DNA from: Thereva unica
Lineage: Eukaryota > Arthropoda > Insecta > Diptera > Therevidae
Length of the DNA stretch: 64,000 bases
NCBI GenBank assembly: GCA_949987705.1
Contig: OX465282.1
Span: forward strand, 10,032,501-10,096,500
Direction: 5' to 3'
Part shown: positions 10,970 through 21,499 of the stretch, one piece after another
Layout: each line of letters starts with the position of its first letter
Numbering within the stretch: the first letter of the stretch is position 1
The notes under the pieces: model-generated
The model's database searches: none
What the model was told of the DNA's origin: nothing
What the model saw: only the letters and a program-made list of their open reading frames with translations
Position numbers and translations under genes: made by a program

Positions 10970-11470
10970 CCCCGGCTTCACCGCCAAATTTTCGCAAGTT
11001 CGAGCAAATTAGTCTACTGTACTTTAAAATTTCCTGATTTCCCATACATTTTTCACATTTTAAAGTCAGGAAAAAATGCCTGCTTTGGGCCTACAGAACA
11101 TGAAATTGAGTTTCAAAGTAAAAGCTCGCTCAAAAGAGAGTAAAAAATTGGAATATTTCCATGGCAACTGTTGTATTATTACATGACAGTTAAAGTAAGA
11201 GCTTTGAAAAAATAAACATGGATCAAAAAAGGAAGTATAGATGTCTGTCAATGAATAAATATATACTCAATTACATTTATTTTATAATAGGTATTATTAA
11301 ATAAAAAATTTAAATCCCACAAAGCATTGAAAATTCCATTTTCCATCTCTATAAAGGAGCTTTCAAATGTAATACGTCACACACGAAGCTTTCTCTACTG
11401 AACAATGCCGGTGAAGCCACTTTTGCATATTGAAGTGAACTTGATTAAAATTAGGGCGGTGAAGCCGGGG
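10970..11470. mobile_element. MITE with CCCCGGCTTCACCGCC termini, copy 1
   Basis: The 16-bp ends CCCCGGCTTCACCGCC (10970) and its inverse (ending 11470) are perfect and flanked by TA on both sides (10968-10969, 11471-11472), as in Tc1/mariner-type insertions. There is no coding capacity. A second, shorter member lies at 59569-59920 and shares AAGTTCGAGCAAA-like sequence and GCTCGCTCAAAAGAGAGTAA. It is nested in the RTE-like LINE. Confidence 0.85.
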
Positions 11471-11472
11471 TA

Positions 11473-12404
11473 TTACATTCTTTGTATAAGTCGTACAATT
11501 CGTGATTGTAGCGTATTCTCCATGCATTGTCTTCATTAATTGGGCCGTATATCCTTCGGAGAACCTTCCTCTCAAATATATCCAACTTGTCGGCGGATTT
11601 TTGGGAGATACTCCATGCTTCACAACCATACGTAGCTACTGTACGTATGATGGTTTTGTACTCTTATTTTTGTTTTTCTGTGGATGTCTCTGGATTTCAT
11701 TACTGGCAGTAGTGAGAAGTATGTTCTGTTTGCGGCGTTTATTCTTCTTTGTACGTCTATCGTTTCATCGTTGTCTTCACTGACTGTGGACCCCAGGTAG
11801 TTAAATTGGCTTACCCGTTCGAAGTTATATTCCCCCCAGGTGGTGTTGTGGTTTCTTCTTCTTCTTTCCACCCTTGACTGAATTAGAATCTTGCTCTTGT
11901 CTGCATTTATTTGCAGCCCTATATGTTTAGCTCCATCTTCTAATTCTGTGAATACTTCTCTAAGGTATGACAGTGATCTGGCAAGGCAGTTTATGTCGTC
12001 GGCATATCCTGCCAACTGTTTTGATTTGTTAAGCAGGGTTGCGTTCGCATCAATGTTTACTTTGCGAATTACTCCTTCAAGGCAGAGATTAAATAGCATG
12101 GGTGCCAGCCCATCGCCCTGCTTTAAGCCTTGCTTGACTGGGAAGGACTCCGTCAATTCTCCTTGTATTCTGACTGCACACCTTGTATTTTCCATTGTCA
12201 TTTTAGTCAGTTTCACTATCTTTAGGGGTATGTTTAGGTCCAGCATTGTCGCATACATTTTTTCTCTGTCGATGCTGTCGTATGCTTGTTTAAAGTCGAT
12301 GAAAAGTTGATACACGTCGATGTTGTATTCCCAGCATTTTCGGAGGATTTGCCTTATCGAAAAAAGTTGATCCATCGTTGACCTATTTCTTCTGAATCCA
12401 GCTT
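11473..12404 (-). pseudogene. LINE reverse transcriptase, catalytic part
   Basis: It continues the 14203-12410 frame after one frameshift. It contains motif A in YQLFIDFKQAYDSIDREKMY, motif B in KQGLKQGDGLAPMLFNLCLE, and the catalytic AGYADDINCLARS. Then come LQINADKSKILI and FNYLGSTVSEDNDETIDVQR, followed in a further frame by YGCEAWSISQKSADKLDIFE and KVLRRIYGPINEDNAWRIRY. The GDGLAPMLFNL form of motif B is typical of RTE-type LINEs. It ends at the MITE TA at 11471-11472. Confidence 0.8.
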
Positions 12405-12409
12405 GGTAT

Positions 12410-14203
12410 TCACTTAATTATATTGGTCATTATTTTATACACTGTGCTTAAAAGAGATATGCCTCTGTAATTTGCACAGTTGAATCTTTCTCCTTTCTTG
12501 TGTATTGGGCAGATAATGCTTTGCTCCCAATCTTCAGGCATTTTTTCGTTCCTCCATATGCAGCATAGTAATTCATGTATAGCTGCTGAAAGCGGTTCGC
12601 CTCCTTGCTTGATCAGCTCTGCTGGGATGTTATCAATTCCTGGAGATTTGTTATTTCTTAAGAGTCGTATGGCACTTTGTACTTCCTCCAAAGTGGGTTC
12701 GTTTGTTTCTCTGGTGTCATCGTTATGTTGTGGACGGGGTTCTGGTACGTGTCGGATGCTCTCGTTTGCGTTCAGCAGCTCGCTAAAAAATTCCTTCCAT
12801 CTTTTCTTTACATCTTCGCTGCCTGTAACTATAGTGCCTTCTTTCGTTCTACATATACCGGAGGAGGGTTTGAAGCCTTTCTTGAAGAAGTTTACTTCCT
12901 TATATGCTTCCCTGGTTTTGTTTCGGGCAAAGTTTTCCTCTGCTCTCAGGATGTAATTGTTGAGGAATTGCCTTTTCTTCTTCCTGCAGATGTTTTTTGC
13001 GGTTCTTCTTGTTTCCTCATATTTCAGTTTCTTGCTCCTCGTCGGTCTCTCTAAGTAAATTTTCCTATTTCTATTTCTGGCCTCTATAGCTGTTTTACAT
13101 TCCTCGTCGTACCAATCATTGGCTCTGGCAGTGCGTTTGTAGCCTACAGTTTCCTTCGTGACATCTGCCAGTATCGTCCTCAGTCTTGTCCATTTTCCCT
13201 CAATTGTGTCTTCGTTATTTATGTTTAGGCTTGGACCTATCCTCTCTGCTAACGTTGCCTGGTATCTCTCCAATACGGTCTGTTCCTGGAGGCGGTCAAC
13301 GTCGAATTTCTTTACTTTGTTGCTTCTTTGTTCTTGAGTGGACAGCCGACATCTGAATCTAGCTTTAACTAGGAAGTGGTCCGATTCACAATTCGCACCT
13401 CTGTAGGATCTTACTTGAAGGATACTGGAAGCTGCCCTTCTGTCTATAAGTATATGGTCTATTTGATTGCAGTACCTTTCGCTGGGAGATTGCCATGTGT
13501 ATTTGTGAATGTCCTTTCTTGGAAAATATGTTGAGCTGACGATCATATTTTTGCTCATTGCAAAATCGATAACACGTTGTCCGTTATCATTTGATGTTTC
13601 GTGGAGACTTTCTTTTCCAATGGTTGGTCTGTACCAGTTCTCTCTTCCAATTTTGGCGTTGAGGTCTCCTATCACCATCTTGATGTCATTGGAAGGGGCC
13701 GTGTCATATGCGTGTTCAAGCTTGTAGTATAAAGTGTCCTTTGTCGTGTCCGCTTTCTCCTCCGTCTCCGCATGTACATTTATGATTGTGAGGGTGAAGA
13801 ATCTCGTTCGGAGTCGTATTGAACATAGACGTTCACTGATTGGCTTGAACTCTATGACATTATCTATGATTGACTTGTGTATTACGAAGCCTACTCCTAA
13901 GTGGTGTTCCCTTCCGCAGCTGTAGAATATCCTGTAGTTGCCAAGGTCCATTGTCCCGTTTCCTATCCATCTGATCTCTTGTAACGCGAGTAATTTGATT
14001 TTACATCTGCTCACTTCGTCTAGTAGTGACTTAACTGATGCAGTTCGGTACATACTTCGCGTGTTCCATGTTCCAAAAATCATTTCCAGGTGCTGTTGCC
14101 GTAGTCGTTGCCGTTTTTTCCGTCCGTTCCGAGGCTTTGCATCGGGTTTCTTAACTGATGTGTTTTTACAGGGTCCGGTAGTTAGCCCAACGCCCAACCC
14201 CAC
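12410..14203 (-). CDS. LINE endonuclease and N-terminal reverse transcriptase (597 aa, 3' broken)
   Basis: This is the longest open part of the RTE-like LINE. Residues about 40-290 are an APE-type endonuclease: FGTWNTRSMYRTA (Asn), LLALQEIRWIGNG (Glu), VIGDLNAKIG (Asp/Asn), QIDHILIDRRAAS and CESDHFLV (Asp-His). A linker rich in Arg/Lys follows, then reverse transcriptase starts at about residue 500 with AIRLLRNNKSPGIDNIPAEL and HKKGERFNCANYRGISLLST. The frame stops at about 12410. One shift links it to YQAGFRRNRSTMDQLF in the next segment. The protein nicks DNA and copies the element RNA by target-primed reverse transcription. The lost frame makes this copy inactive. Confidence 0.85.
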   Translation of the reverse strand: MGLGVGLTTGPCKNTSVKKPDAKPRNGRKKRQRLRQQHLEMIFGTWNTRSMYRTASVKSLLDEVSRCKIKLLALQEIRWIGNGTMDLGNYRIFYSCGREHHLGVGFVIHKSIIDNVIEFKPISERLCSIRLRTRFFTLTIINVHAETEEKADTTKDTLYYKLEHAYDTAPSNDIKMVIGDLNAKIGRENWYRPTIGKESLHETSNDNGQRVIDFAMSKNMIVSSTYFPRKDIHKYTWQSPSERYCNQIDHILIDRRAASSILQVRSYRGANCESDHFLVKARFRCRLSTQEQRSNKVKKFDVDRLQEQTVLERYQATLAERIGPSLNINNEDTIEGKWTRLRTILADVTKETVGYKRTARANDWYDEECKTAIEARNRNRKIYLERPTRSKKLKYEETRRTAKNICRKKKRQFLNNYILRAEENFARNKTREAYKEVNFFKKGFKPSSGICRTKEGTIVTGSEDVKKRWKEFFSELLNANESIRHVPEPRPQHNDDTRETNEPTLEEVQSAIRLLRNNKSPGIDNIPAELIKQGGEPLSAAIHELLCCIWRNEKMPEDWEQSIICPIHKKGERFNCANYRGISLLSTVYKIMTNIIK

Positions 14204-14342
14204 TACCAGGAGGACCGGATCCGTGAATTATACCCCATCGGATAGGGTGGCCCAGCTATACCCCCGGGCACTGGGTACGTCCGTCGTCGGTTGGTTATCC
14301 AGGAGGCACCAGCGAGGAGGTGACGGTACGATTTTGCCCCCC

Positions 14343-14590
14343 CACAGGGCGCCTACAAGTCTTCATAAACAGATGCCTGCGTCGTATGCTAAGAATCGGC
14401 TGGCAAGATAAAATTTCAAACGTATAACTATGGCGTCGTACCGGCCAAGAAAGGATAGACACACAAATCAGGCGAAGGAAATGGAATTGGGTTGGCCACA
14501 CCCTGCGACGCGAAATCGATCCGCAAGGATCCCGTCGAGTAGGAAGACCCATGATGGATTAAAGGAGCGAAAAGAAGAAGACTAACTCTG
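14343..14590 (+). pseudogene. C-terminal end of the outer LINE
   Basis: After the second target duplication the plus strand reads LQVFINRCLRRMLRIGWQDK, then QERIDTQIRRRKWNWVGHTL and RREIDPQGSRRVGRP. This is the terminal WxGHxLRR and GRP motif region of the same LINE as 9523-10677. It has one in-frame stop after ISNV. Related fragments occur at 19625-19800 and 47175-47280. Confidence 0.75.
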
Positions 14591-15243
14591 AAGTTGGTGA
14601 AAAGTAAGCCATTACAAATACTATTATAGACCCTGTTTAGACGGTGCGCTTCAGCGCGAGTGCCTCACGAAATTTGTGGGCTCGGGGAGGTTTCGGGGCG
14701 GTGGGAAGTGAGTCTTGATCAGAAAGGGATTCACTTGCGCTTTGTTGGCGTTTTAATTTCATTTTGTTCCATCTTCGTGTTCCATTTCACTTTCGTTTCA
14801 GCCTTCTAAGTGAAAACACTTGCGAGAAAACTTTTTGTATATTTTATTTGACAGCGAAAAAAATTTGTTTGTGGTGTTTGCGGTTTTCATCATTCGGTTT
14901 TAATTTTGTGATTTTGTGATGTTTCAATAACTGCTGGTTTGTAAACTGTTTTTGAAATGAAAATGATTGGTTTTAGGCTGAAGCTGCTTTGATTGAACTA
15001 TTCATGATGCAGCAATGAAATTTTACTGAATTGTTAAAAAGAACTGCAATTTTCTTAAATGATTTTGAGTTCTAATTTAATAAAATTTTATCCTTCTATC
15101 CATTTGTTGGGTTAAAGTTGGTTAAAGTAGCTACGGCCTGAACACGACCTTACATAACATTGGTTAACAGTCCGTTAATTGTAACAGTTTTTGGTTGTCT
15201 AATGAGATTTTTTTACTTTGTTAATTTAGTTTGAAGTGACAAT

Positions 15244-16113
15244 ATGAGCAATTGGACACGCGAGCAAACGAAGATGCTAATTGAGCTCATGCAACAGCAT
15301 CCATCACTGTACGATGTGACTCACAGTGAATATCAAAATAGAAGATTACGCGAATCAAATATTACGGATATTTGCAACGCCTTAAAACACTTAAGAAGCG
15401 GTGCAGGTACCGATCATTTATATTTTCCAAAATTATGGTGTTACGAGTTGTTAAATTTTCTGTCAACAACACGAATAACCGTGCCTGGAACCTCTAATGT
15501 GCCTGGAACCTCTAACAAAGGGGTGACAGCTGAATGTTACATTTTGGTTTAGCCTAATTTCATGTCATTTATAGGAGCTGAGTAAGCGCCCGGAAGATCC
15601 CGAATGTCTTCGTTCTTTTTCGGAGGAAAACTCGTTACAAAGTGATGTAAGTATTTTGTAATAATATAATACTAATACCATTCAAATACATATTAAATTT
15701 ATATTTTTCCAGGATTCTAATTCAAATTTAAAAAGAAAATCAAAATCTACGCTGGAAAGTAGTATTCAGAAGTCATTGGAGTTGGCAAATAACTTTTCAG
15801 AACGGCTCCGTGAGGCATAAAACACCCCTCAAAGAAATTCCGCCCCATATTTTCTATGATGTAAAATGGAAAATTATAGGGCTTATCAAAGAAGCTCAGG
15901 AGAGGACTTTGGAAGAAAGAAGTTGCACATCTTCAGACGAATTGACTTTTTCTGGGCCCACTTTCTCAAGCACATCCAAAAAAGTCAACGTACTACGTGT
16001 GCAAGTCTTAAAAAAGGGATCTAATATGGACCTCACTGACAGTAGCCCCAGCCCAACTTGTAATACTTTACAGGAAGTAATTAATAACGTTTTTGACGAC
16101 GACGATTTCGAGT
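15244..16113 (+). pseudogene. MADF-like accessory protein
   Basis: Exon 1 encodes MSNWTREQTKMLIELMQQHP, then SLYDVTHSEYQNR, then HLYFPKLWCYELLNFL. This is the MADF variant found in Harbinger elements (Trp start, LYDV.H.EYQNR core, YFPKLWCYELL end). A second exon after TTATAG (about 15574) gives ELSKRPEDPECLRSF. A third after GTAAGT..TTCCAG gives DSNSNLKRKSKSTLESS and SLELANNFSERLREA. A stop and frameshift near 15818 lead to NTPLKEIPPHIFYDVKWKI and an acidic end DDDDFE. DNA-binding partner of the transposase; single break, so fairly young. Confidence 0.65.
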
Positions 16114-16454
16114 AGTTATAAGATTTAACTTTAATCTGTTTTTGTGTTTTTGAATTTTGTTATGTTTGTTAATTTGTTTGTTTTTGATTTATTTTATTTT
16201 TGTTATGTTAATTATTTTATGTTAAAATAAATGGAGGATAATATTATCGACTTTTTCTTTCTTTATTCTCTGCTGCATAGTCATAGGCGAAATATATAAA
16301 AATACTTACATCTGTTCTATCATTTTTTTCCACTTTATACCAACTAATGGCATTTACATCCGGTATTATGCAACAAGTTATTCTAGAAGTTGTTATTTAG
16401 TAAAATCATGATCAACACTAATTATAATAATGTTAAAAAAGAAACAATATAATA

Positions 16455-16712
16455 TTTTACGTGAAAATATTTATTAAATTGAAAATTTTATGTAATCCTG
16501 TTACCAAATCCAAAAAAATCTTGAAGGAATCCTCATCCATCCTTAAATAACGTCGGTAGGCATCTTTGTCTTCTAGTCTTAACTCTTCCTTTAATAATTT
16601 GAAGGAGCTATTGGTTTCACGTCTTCTTTTATAGGCAGTGATGAGATGGCCGCAACAGATGTTGTCAAAAGAATCCCCATTACTGCTGTTAATTCTTTTT
16701 CGTTATTCATGA
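16455..16712 (-). pseudogene. Harbinger transposase N-terminal fragment
   Basis: The minus frame gives ELRLEDKDAYRRYLRMDEDS and FKIFLDLVTGL, the N-terminal helical segment that precedes the DDE domain in Harbinger transposases (compare FTELFRLSRESALELLDEVG in the 6190 copy). An upstream start MNNEKELTAVMGILLTTSVA is in a neighbouring frame. No DDE motif follows; the remainder was deleted. Confidence 0.55.
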
Positions 16713-17179
16713 TTTGATTCAAAATGAAATAACACAAAGAGCGTCAAACTGTACTCAAATTGTACTCCCTTTTTGGAAAAGTTATTGTCACAAATTATGG
16801 AAAGAGCAAATTATCCCTTTTTTATTCTAAAAACTGGAAAATGGCAAATTATCACTGTTTTTATAAAAGTTATTGTTGTTTTAAAAACTGTTTTTTTGCC
16901 TGTAGAATTCGCAATAATCACTTTTAAGAAACGTTATTTTGGCAATTTACAAAAACACCATATCACTTTTCTTATTTTAAAAAACGGAAATACTCTGGAT
17001 ATCGCAAAAATTGTTATCACACTTTATAAAAACACGCCAATACTTCGTAGATAGCAAATTATGCAAATTGTTTTTATTGCATTTGTTCCAGCTGTAAAGG
17101 AAGCGACTGGGCTCAAAGCGAATCGTCTAAACAAATGGGCGCTTTGAGGCGACTCAAAGCGCAACATCTAAACAGGGTC

Positions 17180-17830
17180 ATAGATAAAATGTGGAATTCC
17201 CCGGCTGATCGATGCCAAATAATTTTATTCAAGCTCAAAAGGACAAAATATTAATTTTTTATATCTAAGGTAACTCTTATCATAATTTTTCTTTAACAAA
17301 GTTTATAGATTATGCGATTATCTACAAAAAAAAATGATATTAAACATTTTTCCGTACGAATTTTTCCATTCATGAGATATCACCAGATTCAGAGCCGGCG
17401 TTTGTTTTTTTTGCGCCCTGTGCAGTATGCCATGTTGTGCTCCCATAATTTTTGTCCATTTTTTGTTGCAATCAATGGAAAAATAAACAAACACTCTTCA
17501 GAGTTCCTTTGGAAATGAATGTACGGGAAATCTTTAATTTTTTTTTTTAATATTGCTCCCGGTACAAAAACACCATCTTCACCTATGAAAGCGCCGCCCA
17601 GCGTTAGTTATGTACCTACTAGATTTAACAAAACTGGCACTTGCTAGTATAAAAATTCAATTCAGCCTTTATTCAGCATTAAGTTTGCAACGAATGCAAC
17701 GTGAATCGCTTTTTCAGGTTGAGTGCAGTGATAAGGTGTGTAAAACGTCAAGTGTAAACTTTTTTCATGTTTTCACTGCACCGAACCAGAATTGACTCCC
17801 AGGATTTTTTCGGTATTAAAATTTTGATTG
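17180..17830. repeat. Interspersed repeat debris
   Basis: Two dispersed families are visible. The word TAGATTATGCGATTATCTAC near 17307 recurs as TAGATCATGCGATTCTCTAC near 25207, each followed by AAAAAA and an ACATTTTcCC..TTGCCATTC-like segment. A second segment with AAAGCGCCGCC (about 17588) recurs near 60400. No coding domain is recognised. Confidence 0.5.
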
Positions 17831-17844
17831 TGACTTTTTTTAAA

Positions 17845-18900
17845 AAACCTTAGCACCGCTCAAAGTTCCAAACACTTCTTGGGCTTTCATATCCCCTAAC
17901 AGGACGACCTGCAAGGCCAATTGGATATTTCTGAACCCATGGAGTAGGGTGCCGAATTTGGCTCCAACGAAGGAAAATTTTCGGCATACCTGTTCAAGGA
18001 GGGCAGACTGAGTCGAACCACGGTGGAATGCGCTTAGATTACTCCTTCATTGGAAGAATATCTCCTTAGAGGCCCACCTGTGGAAGTACGGACACCTTTT
18101 GCTCCATCGGAAAGGCGACCCAAAAAGCGTCCGCTTTTAGACGACGAATTCTGGAAGCTGGGTACTCCCGTATAAAAGCTGCTGGGCTCTGCATCGCCCT
18201 CGAGGAAGAGAAGAATGCCGTTTTACTTAATAAGAAGATGGCTAGATCCTCTGGATCTTCTCCAGACCCTAGTAACTCGGCGAAAAGGTAAAGACTCCGG
18301 GCATACGGTTTAAGAATCCGACTGAAAAGAAGTCCGATCAAATGCAGAAAGTGTCAGAATGGACGTTCTTGCGATGTGTATATCCGGAGAATCTCCTGAC
18401 CATAGAACAGCTAGTTGCCGTCCAAGGGAGTTTTCTGGAGAATATTGCCGAGTTGGGGTAGGGGTCAGAGCAGCCCATATTCGTTGGGGTTGCTGCGGGC
18501 CCCTGTGATGGGCCGCCTTAGGTCCTGGAAGGAGCAAGCCTTGTCGCTGTAGACGAGGGAAAGCTGCCGCAAAGCTATGTTGTGGTATGGTGCTTCCCTG
18601 CGGATACATTTTGTTGAAAACGTTAGAGATCCAAAAAACGACCTTAAAGGTGTAGGAGTGGAGAGTTCTTTGCGGACCAAAGGTCTATTGACTAGCTGAG
18701 GCGGACGGGTGGCCATATTGGCGGCAAGTTTGGTCGGGCATGGCTTAGGATCAGGAAAATCCCATGTCCCAAAGTGCCCCCAGCCAAACTTGCAATGTCC
18801 CCTCATCGACCGCCAGCACCTGGCGAGCAACCACGATCATTTCCGCTCCGATCACCAAGGAAGCAGAAACCCTGAGGTAACCAACTTAAGAAAGGCTGGC
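17845..18900 (+). repeat. Uncharacterised coding repeat, copy 1
   Basis: This region and 32835-33790 are diverged direct copies. Shared nucleotide words include CAACAGGACGACCT/AACAGGACGACCTGC, GAGGGCAG, CCTTAGAGGCCCAC, AAGGGAGTTTTCTGGA and GATCACCAAGGAAGCAGAAA. Conserved reading frames include SLEEYLLRGP (SLEEDLLRGP in copy 2) and EQLVAVQGSFLENIAELG (EQLVPMQGSFLEAIAELG). Further on, EWRVLCGPKV and GGRVAILAASLVGHGLGSGK appear. The order EQL..VQ, WRVL, then a Gly-rich segment resembles the DUF4780-type proteins encoded by some insect retroelements; that assignment is inference. Stops and shifts break the frame in both copies. Confidence 0.55.
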
Positions 18901-19620
18901 GTAGCAACTTTGGTAAGAAACACTTGCTCTAATGCCCTGTTATGCTATTATTTATTAAAGGGCTCTACAACCGGAATCCGGTCCTGGACTCTCGGAACAA
19001 ATATGTCGCTCACTGCGAAAGGGGTGCAGCTCCACACTAGAGGTTGACCCGCTTTGGAGTTACATTCGGTCACAACGCCCGCTACAAAACCCAAGTGACT
19101 CCAGATATTGCACTTTTGGAGCCGCTAAATCCTCACAGCGACAGCAGCAACATATTGCAAAATGCGACTCCAAAGCAAATCAACCTCCAATATCCTAAAT
19201 GAAGGAAATGAAGACTGCTTCCAATATAAAGCTTGTCCAGATACGCTTGACTATCACGACACGGCTGCCTCGGCAGGCCTCGAAAAAAAAATTTATCTAG
19301 GACAACCCGACATACAATTTATGTGAAAACGTCGACCAAAAGGCGCCAAAAAGAAAGACCCGCTCCACCCTGCCCAAAGGCTCGGGCCGACGCTGTGCAC
19401 TTCCCTAACTATTTTCAGCATAATCTTGGGATCCGAAAATGTTTAGTCTATACACTCGAATCTCCACAATAGAGGTCTTTATGTCGTTCTCCAAGCCTTC
19501 ATATTTCAAAGGATAATAGGTGGTCACGGCACTGTATGTATTAGTTTCTACGGTAGAATCTAGCATAGAAAAAAGAACAGTCCACTTAACAGACTTACAG
19601 GACATAGAAAGCGTTTTCAA
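18900..19620. other. No gene recognised
   Basis: This is the downstream continuation of the coding repeat, with stops in all frames. Sequence such as SYIRSQRPLQNPSDSRYC can be read but has no motif I recognise. It may be the remainder of the same element. Confidence 0.3.
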
Positions 19621-19624
19621 CAAC

Positions 19625-19800
19625 TTTATAACAGAGGCGTACCAGGTGTTTCTCGCCGAATTAGGACGACTAATACGAATTACAAATCAAGAGCTAAGGC
19701 ACCATGCCAGCTAAGAAAGTATAGACGACGAAATCAGACGAACTAAATGGAATTGGATTGGCTACACCTCGCAGAAGGCAATGGAAAAAGGCACATAAGG
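19625..19800 (+). pseudogene. LINE C-terminal fragment
   Basis: The plus strand reads YQVFLAELGRLIRITNQELR, then after a stop ESIDDEIRRTKWNWIGYT. It aligns with the C-terminus of the outer LINE at 14343 (QVFINRCLRRMLRI..ERIDTQIRRRKWNWVGHT). It is a separate, more diverged copy of the same or a related family, truncated on both sides. Confidence 0.6.
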
Positions 19801-20005
19801 TGCATTTCCTGTAATATATGACAATGAAGGCGGGAACTCTTTAATTTTTTTTTCGAAGTTTTAAATTTTTTTAAAATCTTAATTTCTGAAATTGCGCCCG
19901 GTGCAAGTGCACCATTTGCACCTATCCAGACTAGATTATATCAGAAAAATATAAAAGTGTGCAAGTTAGCTGATCTAGGTTTGATATCGGAAGCAGATTC
20001 AGCAA

Positions 20006-20356
20006 TTAAGGGTACTTTAGCCCAAATGCATTTATGACAATTCCAGTAAAAGCCACATACATGACTTTAAAAATTCTGCCTAAAACAATATAGTTTAAAG
20101 TTTTATAGGCATTTCTTTTAACATAATATATACTTCCACCGAAAAATGTATAGAGCTTTTTCTTCTGTCGGCCGTCCTCCAACATCACCTGTAATTTATT
20201 CAAAATTGAATAACTCATCCGGAATTGTTTGTTGGTAAAAGCATCAACAACTGGCTCTGGCATAGCAGAGGTTTTTTTTAACTTCCCAGTGTAGGAAGTT
20301 ATTGTAATCGGTCCGAAAATCGAAATCGAAAATTTCAACGTATTTTCATCTTTCAA
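20006..20356 (-). CDS. Hypothetical 116-aa ORF
   Basis: The minus frame contains AMPEPVVDAFTNKQFRMSYS, then ILNKLQVMLEDGRQKKKLYT, a hydrophobic stretch YVAFTGIVINAFGLKYP and a stop. Codons upstream of AMPEP overlap a repeat hairpin (20280-20300), so the real coding part, if any, begins there. The residue pattern looks protein-like, but I cannot place it in a family. It may be an exon or retroelement scrap. Confidence 0.2.
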   Translation of the reverse strand: MKDENTLKFSISIFGPITITSYTGKLKKTSAMPEPVVDAFTNKQFRMSYSILNKLQVMLEDGRQKKKLYTFFGGSIYYVKRNAYKTLNYIVLGRIFKVMYVAFTGIVINAFGLKYP

Positions 20357-20800
20357 GGTCCCAAGAGCATTTTAAGCAAACAATTGGGAGGAAGTATGTG
20401 TGTGTGTGCGTACGGATGTGGCCATTTTTTCCTGCACGATATCGCGCGAACCAAAACTGATATCGACTTCGTTGAGGTGTCGTTCGAAGCGTATTAACCG
20501 AAATATGATCTGAAAAGATTTTCATGAAATTCGGTCCAGCCGTTTTTTTGTTTAAGCGACGTAAGTGATTTTTGTACCTGCACGATATAGCACGAACCAA
20601 CCATGATACCGACTTCGTTGAGGTGCCGATCGTAGCGTATTACCGAAAGTACAGTTTGAAAAGATTTTCATAAAATTCGTTCGAGCGGTATCTATGTTTA
20701 AAGGGCGTAAGTGATTTTTGTACATATGCTCGATAGAACGCAAACCAAAAATGATATTGACTTCATTGAGGTGCCGATCGAAGCGTTGGAATGACACCCG
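20278..20800 (+). repeat. Hairpin followed by three ~147-bp tandem units
   Basis: The hairpin AACTTCC-cagtgta-GGAAGTT lies at 20280-20300. The GACTTCGTTGAGG word (CATTGAGG in the last unit) then recurs at 20465, 20611 and 20759, giving periods of 146 and 148 bp. Units share CACGATAT..CGAACCAA, ATTTTCATGAAATTCG and GTAAGTGATTTTTGTAC. No coding is evident. Confidence 0.75.
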
Positions 20801-21499
20801 TTCAAAATGAAGTTCACTTTTATGGATTCAGCCGAGCAGTAGATTCCCAAAGAGTCATCACTCGTCAAAATCCGAGTTTTCTTTAAAAACCATTCAACAA
20901 ATACGTTAACCATTACAAACATGACGAAATTTTCAAACTTTAGTTCAGAACTGTTTGAACGGCGGATTGCTTTCCATGTCCTACAGTTTTGGGAATTGAG
21001 TTCATCGCGGGATTTCCAGTGATTACAGTTTGGCCTTTTCGGACAAGTTTGACAAATCCGTTACATTGATTAATTTTGGTACTATCTCCTGAAATCGTTC
21101 GAATTGAAAATGAAGTTTTTACCATTGCAGTTTATCATCAGCGCGTCAACACGCTCAAAATGAATTCGCTTTAGGCTGGTCGTCCACTGGAAGCGTATTC
21201 GAGCGGCTACGCGCTTCGGCTACATGAGCGGCTACACGCGGCTATGCGCGACAGATCAAACATAAAGAATTTCATACAAACATCGTCCACTGCAAGCGGC
21301 TTCGAGCGGGCGGCTATAGGCGTATTCGAGCGTGCCCCGCGAATCCAAATTAATTTGGATCGGTCGCGCGTAGCCGCTCGAATCAGGAGATAATTTTCTC
21401 CAAATAGTACAAGAAAAATTGTACAAATAGCGGAAATGATTGGGTGCAGGCTGAAAATTGGCATAGAGCTTCCTTTTAGGGTTCTCAATAAGGGGTTCT

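Larger units (their letters stand above)
10678..14342 (-). mobile_element. RTE-like LINE, nearly full length, with (GAA)n 3' tail
   Basis: The element lies on the minus strand between 14-bp target duplications CACAGGGCGCCTAC. The 3' end (10678-10697 forward) is a TTC repeat, that is a (GAA)n tail. The 5' end begins with a G run (about 14335-14342), suggesting little or no 5' truncation. It encodes an endonuclease-reverse transcriptase in three frames: 14203-12410, 12375-11473 and 10967-10703. A MITE at 10970-11470 separates the last two. It was younger than the outer LINE and older than the MITE. Confidence 0.85.
9513..14590 (+). mobile_element. Outer LINE, split by an RTE-like LINE
   Basis: Coding scraps on the plus strand belong to one non-LTR retrotransposon: endonuclease C-terminus and linker at 9523-9906, reverse transcriptase at 10005-10440, the region after it at 10590-10677, and the C-terminus at 14343-14575. 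The two halves are separated by the 10678-14342 insertion, flanked by CACAGGGCGCCTAC on both sides (10664-10677 and 14343-14356). Joining across it restores QSITGR-LQVFINRCLRR in frame. The 5' end is not defined. Clade uncertain. Confidence 0.7.
14629..17179. mobile_element. PIF/Harbinger element, internally deleted
   Basis: The ends GACCCTGTTTAGA (14629) and TCTAAACAGGGTC (to 17179) are inverted, and similarity continues with TGCGCTT..GCG further in. Both sides are flanked by ATA (14626-14628, 17180-17182), a candidate 3-bp duplication. It carries a MADF-type gene on plus and only the N-terminal segment of a Harbinger transposase on minus, so most of the transposase was deleted. It lies immediately after the end of the outer LINE. 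Confidence 0.75.

Noticed and set aside
11891..12310. 139-aa plus ORF, and others at 12480-12956, 12677-13054 and 13938-14411
   Set aside because: They are antisense to the well-supported endonuclease-reverse transcriptase of the RTE-like LINE.
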